DNA of 49,690 bases from SIG440 sp045645805 (GTDB lineage Bacteria; Bacillota; Clostridia; Monoglobales; Monoglobaceae), in assembly GCA_045645805.1 (NCBI GenBank), contig JAZRJL010000003.1, positions 1 to 49,690 of the forward strand, in the 5' to 3' direction. Within the stretch, counting starts at the first letter, position 1, and each line of letters begins with the position of its first letter. Under the pieces are notes generated by a model. The model was not told the DNA's origin and did not search any database. It was given only the letters and a program-made list of their open reading frames with translations. Of this stretch, positions 40,322-48,716 are shown in pieces. The translations under genes and the position numbers were made by a program.

Positions 40322-41269
40322 ATGTTTAGTGAAATTATATCCAAGATACAAAAAGCTGAAAAAATTGCAATATTTAATCATATAAATCCCGATGGCGATG
40401 CTTTTGGCAGTGCCTTTGGTCTAAAGCTTGCCCTTATGTCAATGGGAAAGCAAGCAGATGTGTTTTTGCGTGAAGGTGATGAAAACTGCAAGGAATACCG
40501 ACTTTTAAAAGGTAAGGAAAAAACATACCTTAAAATAGCGGATTGTGATTTGAAGATTGCGGTTGATTGTGCAGACCTGCAAAGACTTGGTAGCCTTGCC
40601 GAAGTCTTTGTCGGTGAAACAGTTGCAATTGACCATCACGTTACTCATAAAAATTTTGCAGATACTACTATTGTAGTGGCACAGGCACCTGCAACGGGTG
40701 AGATTATATTTGACCTTGTCAAGGCGTTGGGGGTTGAGCTTTCTTATGATATTGCATATAACCTTTATATGGCAATAGTATGTGATACGGGGAATTTCAA
40801 ATTTTCATCAACCACCCCCAAAACTCATTTCGTTGCGGCAGAGCTGATGAAGACAGGTATTGATTTTGCAGATATGACAAAACAGCTTTTTGATACAAAA
40901 ACATTGGAATACCTTAATATGTATAAAAAGGGTATTGAAAGACTTGAACTTTATCACGAAAACAAAATTGCTGTTCTTGGCTTTTCTGATGCTGATTTTG
41001 CAGAAGCAGGAATAAGTGAAGCGGATGCTGATGCAATTGTAAATCTCCCAAACAGCATTTCAGGGGTGGATGTGGGTGTTTATATTCGCAGCCGTGGAGA
41101 CGGTTTTAAAGTAAGTCTTCGTTCAAGCGGAAAAGTAAACGTTGCTGAAATTGCGTCAGACTTTGGCGGTGGTGGGCATGAATGTGCAAGCGGATTTTCA
41201 ATGAATTTACCTTTGGATGAAGTTAAATCGGCGGTGGTTGAAAAGATAGCAGCAGTAATGGAAAGATAA
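40322..41269 (+). CDS. nrnA: DHH-family oligoribonuclease/pAp phosphatase
   Basis: A 315-aa bifunctional phosphoesterase degrading nanoRNA and pAp. It has the DHH domain (NHINPDGDAFGSAF, VDCADLQRLG, IDHHVTH) and the DHHA1 domain with FGGGGHECASGF. It is 17 nt after rbfA. The order rbfA-nrnA-truB is standard in Clostridia. Confidence 0.94.
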   Translation: MFSEIISKIQKAEKIAIFNHINPDGDAFGSAFGLKLALMSMGKQADVFLREGDENCKEYRLLKGKEKTYLKIADCDLKIAVDCADLQRLGSLAEVFVGETVAIDHHVTHKNFADTTIVVAQAPATGEIIFDLVKALGVELSYDIAYNLYMAIVCDTGNFKFSSTTPKTHFVAAELMKTGIDFADMTKQLFDTKTLEYLNMYKKGIERLELYHENKIAVLGFSDADFAEAGISEADADAIVNLPNSISGVDVGVYIRSRGDGFKVSLRSSGKVNVAEIASDFGGGGHECASGFSMNLPLDEVKSAVVEKIAAVMER

Positions 41270-41285
41270 AAACGGAGAACTGATA

Positions 41286-42182
41286 ATGGATGGAATAATA
41301 AATGTAAACAAGCCTCTTGGTATAACATCTCACGACGTGGTTTACAGATTGAGAAGACTTTTAAATATCAAAAAAATTGGTCACACGGGGACTCTTGACC
41401 CTGATGCGGGCGGAGTTCTTCCAATGTGTATAGGCAAGGGAACAAAGCTTTCAGAACTTCTTACCGCAACCGACAAGCAATATCTTGCAGAAATGACTCT
41501 TGGTGCTATTACCGATACTCAGGATAAAAGCGGTGAGGTTTTGGAAAGCTTTGAAGTAAATGTTTCAGAAGAAGAAATAAAAGAGGCAGTTAAAACTTTT
41601 ATTGGAGAAATAAGTCAGATTCCCCCAATGTATTCAGCAATTAAGATTGACGGCAAAAAGCTTTATGAGCTTGCCCGTGAGGGCAAAACAGTTGAACGTC
41701 AGGCACGAACGGTTCTCATAAAGAATATTGAGATTAAAGAGATAAATTTTAAAGAAAACACAGTTACAATGCTTGTGGATTGCTCAAAAGGAACTTATAT
41801 AAGAACTCTTTGTGAGGATATCGGAAAAGCTTTAGGATGTGGCGGTTATATGTCAGCTCTTACAAGAACAAAATCGGGCAGATTTGACATAGCTGCTGCC
41901 TACACCCTTGAACAGATTGAAAAAATGCTTCAAAGTGGTGATATGAGCTTTTTTATTCCCGTGGAGGATGCAATCCCTGAATATCCAAGGATTGTGGTTG
42001 CAGAAAATAATGCAAAAAAAATCAGATATGGTATTAAGACAGCGGTTCAGGGCCTTGAAATGGGAAAAACATATCGGGTGTTTGATGAACAAAATGAATT
42101 TTTGGTAATTGCACAGCAAACAGAAAACGGGTTTGAAATTCTGAAAACCTTTTTTGACGGGAGTCAAAGTGCAAAAAAATAA
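41286..42182 (+). CDS. truB: tRNA pseudouridine(55) synthase
   Basis: A 298-aa enzyme making pseudouridine 55 in the T-loop. It has the catalytic motif GHTGTLDPDAGGVLPM with the active-site Asp, INVNKPLGITSHDVV at the N-terminus and CSKGTYIRTLCEDIG. It is in the operon 16 nt after nrnA. Confidence 0.96.
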   Translation: MDGIINVNKPLGITSHDVVYRLRRLLNIKKIGHTGTLDPDAGGVLPMCIGKGTKLSELLTATDKQYLAEMTLGAITDTQDKSGEVLESFEVNVSEEEIKEAVKTFIGEISQIPPMYSAIKIDGKKLYELAREGKTVERQARTVLIKNIEIKEINFKENTVTMLVDCSKGTYIRTLCEDIGKALGCGGYMSALTRTKSGRFDIAAAYTLEQIEKMLQSGDMSFFIPVEDAIPEYPRIVVAENNAKKIRYGIKTAVQGLEMGKTYRVFDEQNEFLVIAQQTENGFEILKTFFDGSQSAKK

Positions 42183-42197
42183 ATTCGGAGAACGGTT

Positions 42198-43091
42198 ATG
42201 GTGATTACAAACAGCAACGAATTAAGTAAATATACAGACAAAAAAACGGCAGTGGCACTAGGGTCCTTTGATGCAATGCATAAAGGGCATTTAAAGGTAA
42301 TAGGCGAAGCAGTTTCTTTTGCAAAAGCAAATGGACTGTATTCTCTTGTTCAGCTTTTTGAAACTGTACCCAAGTCAAAGGGCGAAATTTTTGAAATTAA
42401 TTCTCTTTCGAGCCGGGTTGAAATTCTTGAAACGTTGGATGTGGATATAGTTGTTGTTGAAGTCTTTGACGAAAAATTTAAAAATACCAGGTATGATGAA
42501 TTTGTAAAGCGGTATCTTAAAGAAACGTATAATGCTTCTGCAGTTTTTGCGGGAGACAATTACAGATTTGGTTATAAGGCGGCAGGTGATGTCCGCAAGT
42601 TACGTGAGGAATGCAGTAAATATAATATTGATACAAGAATTATTGAATGTATCAGACAAGGTGAAGTAATTTCAAGCACGCGAATTCGGGAATGTATCAG
42701 AACTGGGAATGTGGAAGAAGCGACAGAGCTAATGACAAGGCCATATATGCTTGAAGGTAAGGTGATTTGCGGTAGAGGCGTGGGGCATACCATAGGGTTT
42801 CCCACAGCTAACATTGAAATTCCGCAAAACAGGGTTGTACCCAAAGATGGGGTATATCTCACCCGGGTGACTGTTGATGAGAAGAACTACAAAGGTATTA
42901 CCAACATCGGCTCAAAGCCAACCGTTGATGTTAAGGAGAAGAATATAGAAACATATATTTCAGAGTTTAACCGTGATATTTATGGTGAGACGTTAAAATT
43001 AGAATTTTTAAGCTTTATAAGAGATATACAAAAATTTGAAAGTCTTGAGCATTTAAAAAAACAGCTTGAAAATGACAAAGCAAGTTTATAA
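42198..43091 (+). CDS. ribF: Bifunctional riboflavin kinase/FAD synthetase
   Basis: A 297-aa enzyme forming FMN and then FAD. The N-terminal FAD synthetase domain has GSFDAMHKGH (about 22-31; the usual Gly after FD is Ala) and ISSTRIRECI. The C-terminal kinase domain has GRGVGHTIGFPTANI and VYLTRV. It is last in the operon, before a terminator. Confidence 0.95.
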   Translation: MVITNSNELSKYTDKKTAVALGSFDAMHKGHLKVIGEAVSFAKANGLYSLVQLFETVPKSKGEIFEINSLSSRVEILETLDVDIVVVEVFDEKFKNTRYDEFVKRYLKETYNASAVFAGDNYRFGYKAAGDVRKLREECSKYNIDTRIIECIRQGEVISSTRIRECIRTGNVEEATELMTRPYMLEGKVICGRGVGHTIGFPTANIEIPQNRVVPKDGVYLTRVTVDEKNYKGITNIGSKPTVDVKEKNIETYISEFNRDIYGETLKLEFLSFIRDIQKFESLEHLKKQLENDKASL

Positions 43092-43102
43092 TGATTTCTA
43101 CG

Positions 43103-43130
43103 ACCCCTGTATTTTTAACAGGGGTTTTAA
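43103..43130 (+). terminator. Terminator of the rimP-ribF operon
   Basis: CCCCTG (43104) pairs with CAGGGG (43119-43124) and TTTTAA follows. It marks the boundary between the conserved operon and the accessory region. Confidence 0.75.
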
Positions 43131-43229
43131 CATTTCGGTACAAAATGTTGAAACAATGATGAATTAGGTGTATAATTAGTATAAATCAAAACTGAAGGAG
43201 TGTATAATTTTAGATAAATACAAAGGTAA

Positions 43230-43400
43230 ATGGATAGTGGATTGAGCTTATTGCATATAAGATGTAAAATAGCTTTGGGAGATGGCGGTAGTGGATTTAT
43301 TAAAAACAAGAACAGAGCCGTAATAAAACCTGAAGCACTCTCATATATTTTAAACAGTAAAAGATATGTGGGAGTGATTAGATGCGCACCGATACCATAG
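43230..43400 (+). CDS. Possible small ORF upstream of the spoIIID remnant
   Basis: A 56-codon frame (MDSGLSLLHIRCKIALGDGG...) overlaps the next ORF by 19 nt. The ribosome site is weak (AAAGG, too close). It has no family resemblance I recognise. It may be a remnant or spurious. Confidence 0.2.
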   Translation: MDSGLSLLHIRCKIALGDGGSGFIKNKNRAVIKPEALSYILNSKRYVGVIRCAPIP

Positions 43401-43516
43401 AAGAGCGAACTATACAGATTGCAAATTACATAATTGAAACAAAGTGCACAGTACGAGAAGCAGCCAAGGTGTTTGGAATTTCTAAATCTACTGTACATAC
43501 AGTGAGAGCAACATAG
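43382..43516 (+). pseudogene. spoIIID: Truncated spoIIID-like regulator
   Basis: The 44-codon frame reads MRTDTIEERTIQIANYIIET, then KCTVREAAKVFGISKSTVH, matching the N-terminal half of SpoIIID, including its helix-turn-helix. SpoIIID is normally about 80-90 aa. The family resemblance stops right after STVH, within the 47-bp direct repeat starting at 43496, and the frame ends TVRAT. The missing C-terminal half is not found after either repeat copy. A GGGAGTG site precedes the start, so it could still be translated. Confidence 0.75.
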
Positions 43517-43542
43517 AAACTTTTTATATCGAAGTGGCGTAA
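43496..43542 (+). repeat. 47-bp direct repeat, left copy
   Basis: It begins CATACAGTGAGAGCAACATA and ends CGAAGTGGCGTAA. It matches 47440-47486 with one mismatch (G/C at the ninth base). It marks the exact point where spoIIID similarity ends. The sequence outside the repeat differs at the two copies. It may be an attachment-site-like boundary or the scar of a duplication. Confidence 0.85.
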
Positions 43543-43576
43543 AACCCTTGTAAGATGTATTCTTACAAGGGTTTTT
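43541..43576 (+). terminator. Terminator after the left direct repeat
   Basis: AAAACCCTTGTAAGA (43541-43555) pairs with TCTTACAAGGGTTTTT (43561-43576), followed by AGC. It is strong and isolates the kinase module from upstream transcription. Confidence 0.85.
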
Positions 43577-43605
43577 AGCATTTCAACTAATTTTTCAAAA
43601 ATCAC

Positions 43606-43634
43606 TTGATTTTATTTCGGTATAGCGATATAAT
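43606..43634 (+). promoter_or_regulatory. Promoter of the XRE-HipA-like module
   Basis: TTGATT (43606-43611), 17 bp, perfect TATAAT (43629-43634), 30 nt before the XRE start. No clear operator palindrome was picked out. Confidence 0.7.
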
Positions 43635-43664
43635 AATAGCATAGAATATATTAGGGTGATAAAA

Positions 43665-44075
43665 ATGAGTATAAATGAAATTTTAAGTAATATCGGAATG
43701 ACAAAATATCGATTGGCAAAACTCTCCGGGATTCCTCATGCGACACTTAGTGAATTATGCAGCGGTAAAACAAACATTGAAAAATGTTCAGGAGAGACTT
43801 TATATAAAATCGCAAAGGTACTAAATGTTTCTATGGAGAGCCTGCTCGATGACAGAATGACAACTATTTCAAGAGAGCGTTCATACGAGTACGGTCTTCC
43901 CTCATATCTGCAACATGATTTGGATGTATACAAAGATGCCGTATCAAAGAATTCCACTTTGATAGATTGCTATTGGGGCGAACTTTACGGAAGCATCAAT
44001 ATGGCAGAAATCAGCGATGGACTAATAACGCCGGAGCATGCGGATTATTTAAGGCAGAAATATTTATGGAGGTAA
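43665..44075 (+). CDS. XRE-family regulator (HipB-like)
   Basis: A 136-aa protein. The ATG at 43665 follows AGGGTG; an in-frame GTG at 43656 falls in that site. The N-terminal helix-turn-helix (about 1-60: MTKYRLAKLSGIPHATLSELCSG, key residues TKYRLAK and HATLSELCSG) is followed by a C-terminal extension ending GLITPEHADYLRQKYLWR, a tail often seen in regulators next to HipA-like kinases. It ends 4 nt before the kinase gene. A role as antitoxin/repressor is inferred. Confidence 0.82.
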   Translation: MSINEILSNIGMTKYRLAKLSGIPHATLSELCSGKTNIEKCSGETLYKIAKVLNVSMESLLDDRMTTISRERSYEYGLPSYLQHDLDVYKDAVSKNSTLIDCYWGELYGSINMAEISDGLITPEHADYLRQKYLWR

Positions 44076-44079
44076 CATT

Positions 44080-44973
44080 ATGACAAACAGAATTGATTTT
44101 ACAAACTGTAAGCGAATTATTGGCAGAGCATATAATGGTGCAAACGGAAAGAAAATTGCCGTTGAATATGAAGGTGAAAGATATATGCTTAAATTCCCGC
44201 CATCAGGGAATAAAAAACCAACAGAATTATCATATACCAACAGTTCAATCAGCGAGCATATCGCCAGCAGTATATTTAATATGATAGGTGTAAAAGCACA
44301 GAAAACGAAGCTTGGAACTTTTACTGTAAACGGTAAGATAAAAATCGTTTGTGCCTGTAAGGATTTTACAGATAAAAGTAAAAACTTATATGATTTTTGC
44401 TCTATAAAAAATACTGTTATTGACTCCGAACACAATGGTACAGGAACAGAGCTTTCCGATGTTCTCGAAACTATTGAAAAACAACAATTTGTAAGTTCAA
44501 AAGAATTGCTTGAGCATTTTTGGAACGTGTTTGTTGTAGATGCTTTGCTTGGTAACTTTGACAGACATAACGGCAACTGGGGATTTTTATTTGATGATGA
44601 AACTCAAACAGCTGAAATCGCCCCAGTATTCGATTGCGGTAGTTGTTTGCTTCCGCAGGCAGATGAAAAGATAATGAGAACGATTTTGAACAATGAAGAT
44701 GAACTAAATGCCCGTATCTTCCAATTTCCTACATCGGCAATTAAGCTGAATGACAGAAAAATCAACTATTATGATTTTATTTCTTCAATGGAATATGAGG
44801 ATTGTAATAAAGCGATTTCAAAAATTGTGCCAAACATTGATATTGAACTTATAAATACATTTATTGATAACATTATTTATATATCCGATTTGCAAAAGGA
44901 ATTTTATAAGACATACATTACAGCAAGATACGAAAAGATCTTGTTGCCAACATATAAATCTTTGAGCAAATGA
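44080..44973 (+). CDS. HipA/CtkA-like Ser/Thr kinase, putative toxin
   Basis: A 297-aa protein with the HipA-type catalytic region: LLGNFDRHNGNWGFL gives catalytic D161 with N164/N166, and APVFDCGSCL gives the metal-binding D185. K38 in YMLKFP is a candidate ATP lysine. It lacks the HipA N-terminal subdomain, so it is closer to the short CtkA-like group. GGAGGT precedes its start. Paired with the XRE gene it forms a probable type II toxin-antitoxin-like unit. Target unknown. Confidence 0.78.
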   Translation: MTNRIDFTNCKRIIGRAYNGANGKKIAVEYEGERYMLKFPPSGNKKPTELSYTNSSISEHIASSIFNMIGVKAQKTKLGTFTVNGKIKIVCACKDFTDKSKNLYDFCSIKNTVIDSEHNGTGTELSDVLETIEKQQFVSSKELLEHFWNVFVVDALLGNFDRHNGNWGFLFDDETQTAEIAPVFDCGSCLLPQADEKIMRTILNNEDELNARIFQFPTSAIKLNDRKINYYDFISSMEYEDCNKAISKIVPNIDIELINTFIDNIIYISDLQKEFYKTYITARYEKILLPTYKSLSK

Positions 44974-44983
44974 GGTATGGTCT

Positions 44984-45559
44984 ATGATTTTTTATGTAAC
45001 AAAACAGACCTTTGAAAGATATAAACTTAAAATGCCGGAAGATTTAAGTTTTCCAATGAATGAAATTGCTAAAGCAACGCTAAAAAAAGAAAGTGGAAAT
45101 CGTCTTCTGGAGTGGGGCGGTAAACTGTTTTATTTTGATAAAAGAAAATGCATTCAGTTTGTTAACTTCGCAAGCAAATTAACCATATTTGTATTTGATA
45201 TAAAGATGGATGACTTACCTATGGTTGGGAACTATATTGCAAATTATCTTCTGGATATTTATAGTAATGATAAAACGATGATTAAGTATCTCAAAAGATT
45301 ATTCGAGGAACATCCAGCTTGTTGCTTTTCAAAGCTTACAGATAAAAGCGCCATATCTACTCTTAATAGAACACAATGGACATTTGCAGAGGATGGATAT
45401 AGGTTTTATGATTTTATCGAAAATGGTATTTTAAATACTCGTAAAATTAACAAACTGGTGAATACAGATTGGTTGTTTACTCAAAAAACAAACGGAACAA
45501 CAGAGTATTTTTACGCAGCAGATAAGTTTAAGAAATTGCTTACTGAAAAATATGAATGA
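44984..45559 (+). CDS. Conserved protein, probably DUF6933
   Basis: A 191-aa protein beginning MIFYVTKQTFERYKLKMPED, with LLEWGGKLFYFDKRKCIQFVNFASK (key residues EWGGKLFYFDKRKC) and ending DWLFTQKTNGTTEYFYAAD. I recall this pattern as a widespread clostridial family labelled DUF6933; function is unknown. No membrane segment. It follows the kinase by 10 nt and is probably cotranscribed. It could be a substrate or modulator, but that is speculation. Confidence 0.65.
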   Translation: MIFYVTKQTFERYKLKMPEDLSFPMNEIAKATLKKESGNRLLEWGGKLFYFDKRKCIQFVNFASKLTIFVFDIKMDDLPMVGNYIANYLLDIYSNDKTMIKYLKRLFEEHPACCFSKLTDKSAISTLNRTQWTFAEDGYRFYDFIENGILNTRKINKLVNTDWLFTQKTNGTTEYFYAADKFKKLLTEKYE

Positions 45560-45595
45560 TTATTATATAACAACAAAACAAGGAGGTGAATAGTT

Positions 45596-45919
45596 TTGGG
45601 TAAATATACTGATGATGAAATTAGGAATATGCCGAAGATAACATGTAAAATTGCTGCTGATTATTTAGGAATATCTCCTATGGCTGTAAGCTGTGGGATG
45701 CGCAACAATCAACTGCCTATTGGTTTTGCTATACACACTGAGGACAGATATACTGACAGTTGGTCATACAATATCATTCCAGAAAGATTAATCGCATACA
45801 ATCACGGCAAGATTAATGAAGTTCAAGTTCAAAGTATAGAGAAAAATTTGGAGACCATTATATCTGAATTTCAAACCATGAAAAACGATTTAAGTTTTTT
45901 ATTGCGTGGCGAAGATTAA
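45596..45919 (+). CDS. Small HTH-like protein
   Basis: A 107-aa protein starting at TTG, 7 nt after AAGGAGGTG. Residues 10-45 (MPKITCKIAADYLGISPMAV, then GMRNNQLPIGFA) look like a MerR/excisionase-type helix-turn-helix that reads a coding choice such as 'IAADYLGIS'. The C-terminus (EKNLETIISEFQTMKNDLSF) looks like a short coiled coil. Such proteins are common on phage and integrative elements. Function not established. Confidence 0.6.
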   Translation: MGKYTDDEIRNMPKITCKIAADYLGISPMAVSCGMRNNQLPIGFAIHTEDRYTDSWSYNIIPERLIAYNHGKINEVQVQSIEKNLETIISEFQTMKNDLSFLLRGED

Positions 45920-45927
45920 AAAAGGAG

Positions 45928-47271
45928 ATGAGAATTGCTGAAGAAGAAAACAAACGAATTATAAAAGAAATAGAAACACGCCGAGTGTTTTATGATCAAA
46001 TATTAAATAACGGAAAGGGTGAATGCGAATTGAACGACCAAGATGTGCTGAAAATTTCAAGAGAACAATTGTATAATGAAATATGGGAGTTATCAGTTTC
46101 AAAGGTTGCTAAAAAATATAACATATCATATGCAAAGGTAAAACAAGCTTGCATTGATGCTAATATTCCTACACCATCAAATTCTTATTGGACAAATCTT
46201 CAAATGGGAAATCCGGTAACAAAAGTACCACTTCCGTTGTCTGATATAAAAGTCGTTATATTACAAAAATCAAAGAGTGTATCTTCAAAGATTCTAATTC
46301 CAATTGAAGAAATTTTTATAAATTCATTATTATTCCTTGAATTAGAGGAAAAAAGTGCAGTATTAGACGCTTTAAGTTCATTAAGTATTAACAAGGAAGA
46401 TAAATTGCATCCAAAGATAATACAACACGATAGAAAAATTAAATCTTGGAAACAAACTCATCCGTTGGATCAAAACGCTTCACGCAAAAGAGATACATAT
46501 TACAGACCGCCGGAAGGTGAACCTTTTCTTTACAGAGATGTTTCTGAACTGTCGCTTACAAGAGTATACAAAATTCTTAATGCACTATTCAAATGCATAG
46601 AATCTCTGGGCGGCAGCGTAAATGAGGATCTTACATTCACTATTCGCAATGAAATTGTTCGTTATAAAATTACAGAAGCGGAAGAAAAGATTTCGCATGT
46701 ATTAACAAAAGAAGAACAAAAAGCTATGGAACAATATGAAAGAGAGAGACTTACAAGAACTTATGCATACAAGCCAAACATAAGAAAATGGGATTATGTT
46801 TTCAGCGGCAAGCTTAGATTTTCAGTTCTTGATAACAAGCATTACAGAGATGGTGAAAATACTCTCATAGAGCAACGGCTTCCCGAAATATTGGTTGATT
46901 TATATGAAGAATCGGAAAATGTTAAGATTCAACGCATGGCTCGGGAAGCTGCTGCAAGAAAGGCTGAAGAAGAAAGAAAAGCCAAGGAAAGACGTCAGGA
47001 AATTTATAATGAAGAGGTCGAAAGGGTTATCGCTCTAGAAAACGAAGCTGAAGATTATGCTTTGGCTTGTAAAATTCGTGCATACGTATCTGCTGTGGAA
47101 GCTCAAAAGAACTTCGATGAAAATACACAAAGATGGGTTGAATGGGCAAAAGAAAAAGCTGATTGGTATGATCCGTTAATTGCAAAAGAAGATGAGTTGC
47201 TTGGCCGGAGGGATCATAAATCAGATAAAGAACAAAAACAACTAAAAAAGAGGCACTCATATTTTTGGTAA
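45928..47271 (+). CDS. Unknown 447-aa protein with N-terminal HTH and coiled coil
   Basis: Near residues 42-100 it reads ISREQLYNEIWELSVSKVAK, then YNISYAKVKQACIDANIPTP and SYWTNLQMGNPVTKVPLP. This recalls a widely distributed but uncharacterised bacterial family with the pattern REELY..W..P...LA...GVS...L...C....IP.P..GYW......G. The C-terminal third is a charged coiled coil (AREAAARKAEEERKAKERRQ). The GGAG site directly abuts the ATG at 45928; an ATT at 45934 would have better spacing, so the exact start is uncertain. Last gene of the module. Confidence 0.6.
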   Translation: MRIAEEENKRIIKEIETRRVFYDQILNNGKGECELNDQDVLKISREQLYNEIWELSVSKVAKKYNISYAKVKQACIDANIPTPSNSYWTNLQMGNPVTKVPLPLSDIKVVILQKSKSVSSKILIPIEEIFINSLLFLELEEKSAVLDALSSLSINKEDKLHPKIIQHDRKIKSWKQTHPLDQNASRKRDTYYRPPEGEPFLYRDVSELSLTRVYKILNALFKCIESLGGSVNEDLTFTIRNEIVRYKITEAEEKISHVLTKEEQKAMEQYERERLTRTYAYKPNIRKWDYVFSGKLRFSVLDNKHYRDGENTLIEQRLPEILVDLYEESENVKIQRMAREAAARKAEEERKAKERRQEIYNEEVERVIALENEAEDYALACKIRAYVSAVEAQKNFDENTQRWVEWAKEKADWYDPLIAKEDELLGRRDHKSDKEQKQLKKRHSYFW

Positions 47272-47439
47272 TTACGCTAAGCCACGAAAAGTCCAAATTT
47301 TCAAGTTTTTTTCACTCTCCGAACACAATAATTCTATAAAATTTAAAATTTGGTAAATGTTTTTAACATCGCGTAACTCCTTTAATGGCGCGGCTTTGTA
47401 GCTTTCGACAAAAAACTTTCTATTTCGCGCTATTCCGAC
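47272..47439 (+). other. Non-coding right flank of the module
   Basis: No ORF with a ribosome site or recognised RNA was found between the 447-aa gene and the right direct repeat. Short stretches such as GGCGCGGCTTTGTAGC look repeat-like but have no second copy in this window. Confidence 0.4.
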
Positions 47440-47486
47440 CATACAGTCAGAGCAACATAGAAACTTTTTATATCGAAGTGGCGTAA
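47440..47486 (+). repeat. 47-bp direct repeat, right copy
   Basis: Same sequence as 43496-43542 apart from one base, in direct orientation, 3944 bp downstream. It closes the XRE-kinase module. No integrase or transposase lies between the copies. Confidence 0.85.
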
Positions 47487-47554
47487 CCGTGCGTCTTTTG
47501 GGGATTTTACAAATTTCAAAATCTTTCGAATAGGTCTGTATAAAAATGGGGGAA

Positions 47555-47600
47555 CGAAAAAATCCTGAAAACCGCTAAATAGTGGCTTTCAGGATTTTTT
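47555..47600 (+). terminator. Terminator downstream of the right repeat
   Basis: AAAAAATCCTGAAAaCC pairs with GGcTTTCAGGATTTTTT around GCTAAATAGT. The symmetrical A and T runs allow function on both strands. Confidence 0.75.
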
Positions 47601-47664
47601 ATGTTTCAGTCTTACTCTGTCTGTATAGGTATTTTCAAAATATGCGCGAACTATGTTTGAACTA

Positions 47665-47693
47665 TTGATTTAATTGAAAAATTATGTTATACT
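47665..47693 (+). promoter_or_regulatory. Promoter of the SWIM-protein gene
   Basis: TTGATT (47665-47670), 17 bp, TATACT (47688-47693), about 90 nt upstream of the start codon. Confidence 0.6.
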
Positions 47694-47783
47694 TTGATTA
47701 AGCACTGTCCGTTTTAACACCCACTCAATTTGTTAGAATGAGTATAAAGAAAAGAATAAATCTTTTTGGGAGGTTAAAACATT

Positions 47784-48602
47784 ATGAAAAAATATCCTAT
47801 CGGCTTTAATACGAGAATAAACAAAGAACCTGAAGAGAGTGTACCAATGGAAGTTTGCAATGGAGTTATAGAGCCTAAAAAGTCTGTGGTTCAAGTATAC
47901 TTCCCTCACAGAGGTATGGGCTGGGCATATTACAACGACAGCTTTGATTTGAAGGTCGGCGACTTTGTTTATGTAGAGGGTAAGCTTGAAGGCTATTGCG
48001 GACAGGTTACAGAAGTTAATTATTCCTTCAAGATTAAGCTTTCTGATTACAAGAAAGTTATCGCTGTAATTGACACCAATGTTAAGGGAGACTTTTACCT
48101 TGCGGGTTCGCACGTCGTTTCCTTTGACAGAAATGCAATTCCTCTTTCAAAGGTTCTTACCTGGTTTAAGGCGCCTGAAAATGATGAGGAATATGTAAGC
48201 GGTAATGATGATACTAATAGATTCCCGCTTGATGATTTGTCAAAGATGAAGATTTCTCACGACGCCGCTGACCGTGGACACGACTATTATATCGAAAACA
48301 GAGTAGGTTTTATTGAGATAGACGGCACTCGTGGTCACGCCATTGTAGAAGGCAGTGAAAACTACGAAATTGAGTTTGACTACATAGAGGGAGAAATCTC
48401 AAACCTCAAATGCTCCTGTTTTTGTAGTGGTGCTTGCAAGCATGAATTTGCCGCAATGCTCCAACTTAAAGAATCCCTCGAACTCATAAACGAAAACTAT
48501 GAGGATGAATATAATGGCTACTTTGCAATCATCAGCAAGGGCGTATTTATGAATACGGTTATGAACAAAAAGGTTTCCGGCAAAATCAGCCTGGGGGTAT
48601 AA
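47784..48602 (+). CDS. SWIM zinc-finger protein
   Basis: A 272-aa protein. A C-terminal SWIM motif, CSCFCSGACKHEFAAML (CxC...CxH), is a DNA- or protein-binding zinc finger. The first 100 residues are beta-rich (VQVYFPHRGMGWAYYND, FVYVEGKLEGYCGQV) and may form a barrel. GGGAGG precedes the ATG. SWIM proteins often act with SNF2 helicases or other nucleic-acid enzymes, none of which is visible here. Function unknown. Confidence 0.75.
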   Translation: MKKYPIGFNTRINKEPEESVPMEVCNGVIEPKKSVVQVYFPHRGMGWAYYNDSFDLKVGDFVYVEGKLEGYCGQVTEVNYSFKIKLSDYKKVIAVIDTNVKGDFYLAGSHVVSFDRNAIPLSKVLTWFKAPENDEEYVSGNDDTNRFPLDDLSKMKISHDAADRGHDYYIENRVGFIEIDGTRGHAIVEGSENYEIEFDYIEGEISNLKCSCFCSGACKHEFAAMLQLKESLELINENYEDEYNGYFAIISKGVFMNTVMNKKVSGKISLGV

Positions 48603-48605
48603 GAG

Positions 48606-48698
48606 ATGGCTGGTAGCAGAAAAAGAGGCTGTGGCTGTGGATGCTTGTTTTGGATTATAATCATTGCAGTTCTGTTTGAAATTATTACTGAATTATAG
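48606..48698 (+). CDS. 30-aa cysteine-rich membrane peptide
   Basis: The frame reads MAGSRKRGCGCGCLFWIIII, then AVLFEIITEL. A basic start and a CGCGC cluster lead into one hydrophobic helix. A GGGGG run lies about 7 nt upstream. It begins 3 nt after the SWIM gene stop and precedes the EF-hand gene by 18 nt. It is too short for standard callers. A lipid-modified or metal-binding membrane peptide is possible. Confidence 0.5.
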   Translation: MAGSRKRGCGCGCLFWIIIIAVLFEIITEL

Positions 48699-48716
48699 CG
48701 AGTGGAGGAATTTATT

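Noticed and set aside
43382..47486. A skin-like element whose excision would restore spoIIID during sporulation
   Set aside because: Recombining the two repeats would still read TVRAT and stop at the TAG within the repeat, and no SpoIIID C-terminal sequence follows the right copy. There is also no recombinase in the segment.
47366..47486. C-terminal coding remnant of a recombinase (frame ending SNIETFYIEVA) across the direct repeat
   Set aside because: The frame exists in both repeat copies, but the upstream residues in the right copy show no recombinase features and the left copy is in the spoIIID region. Evidence too thin to call.
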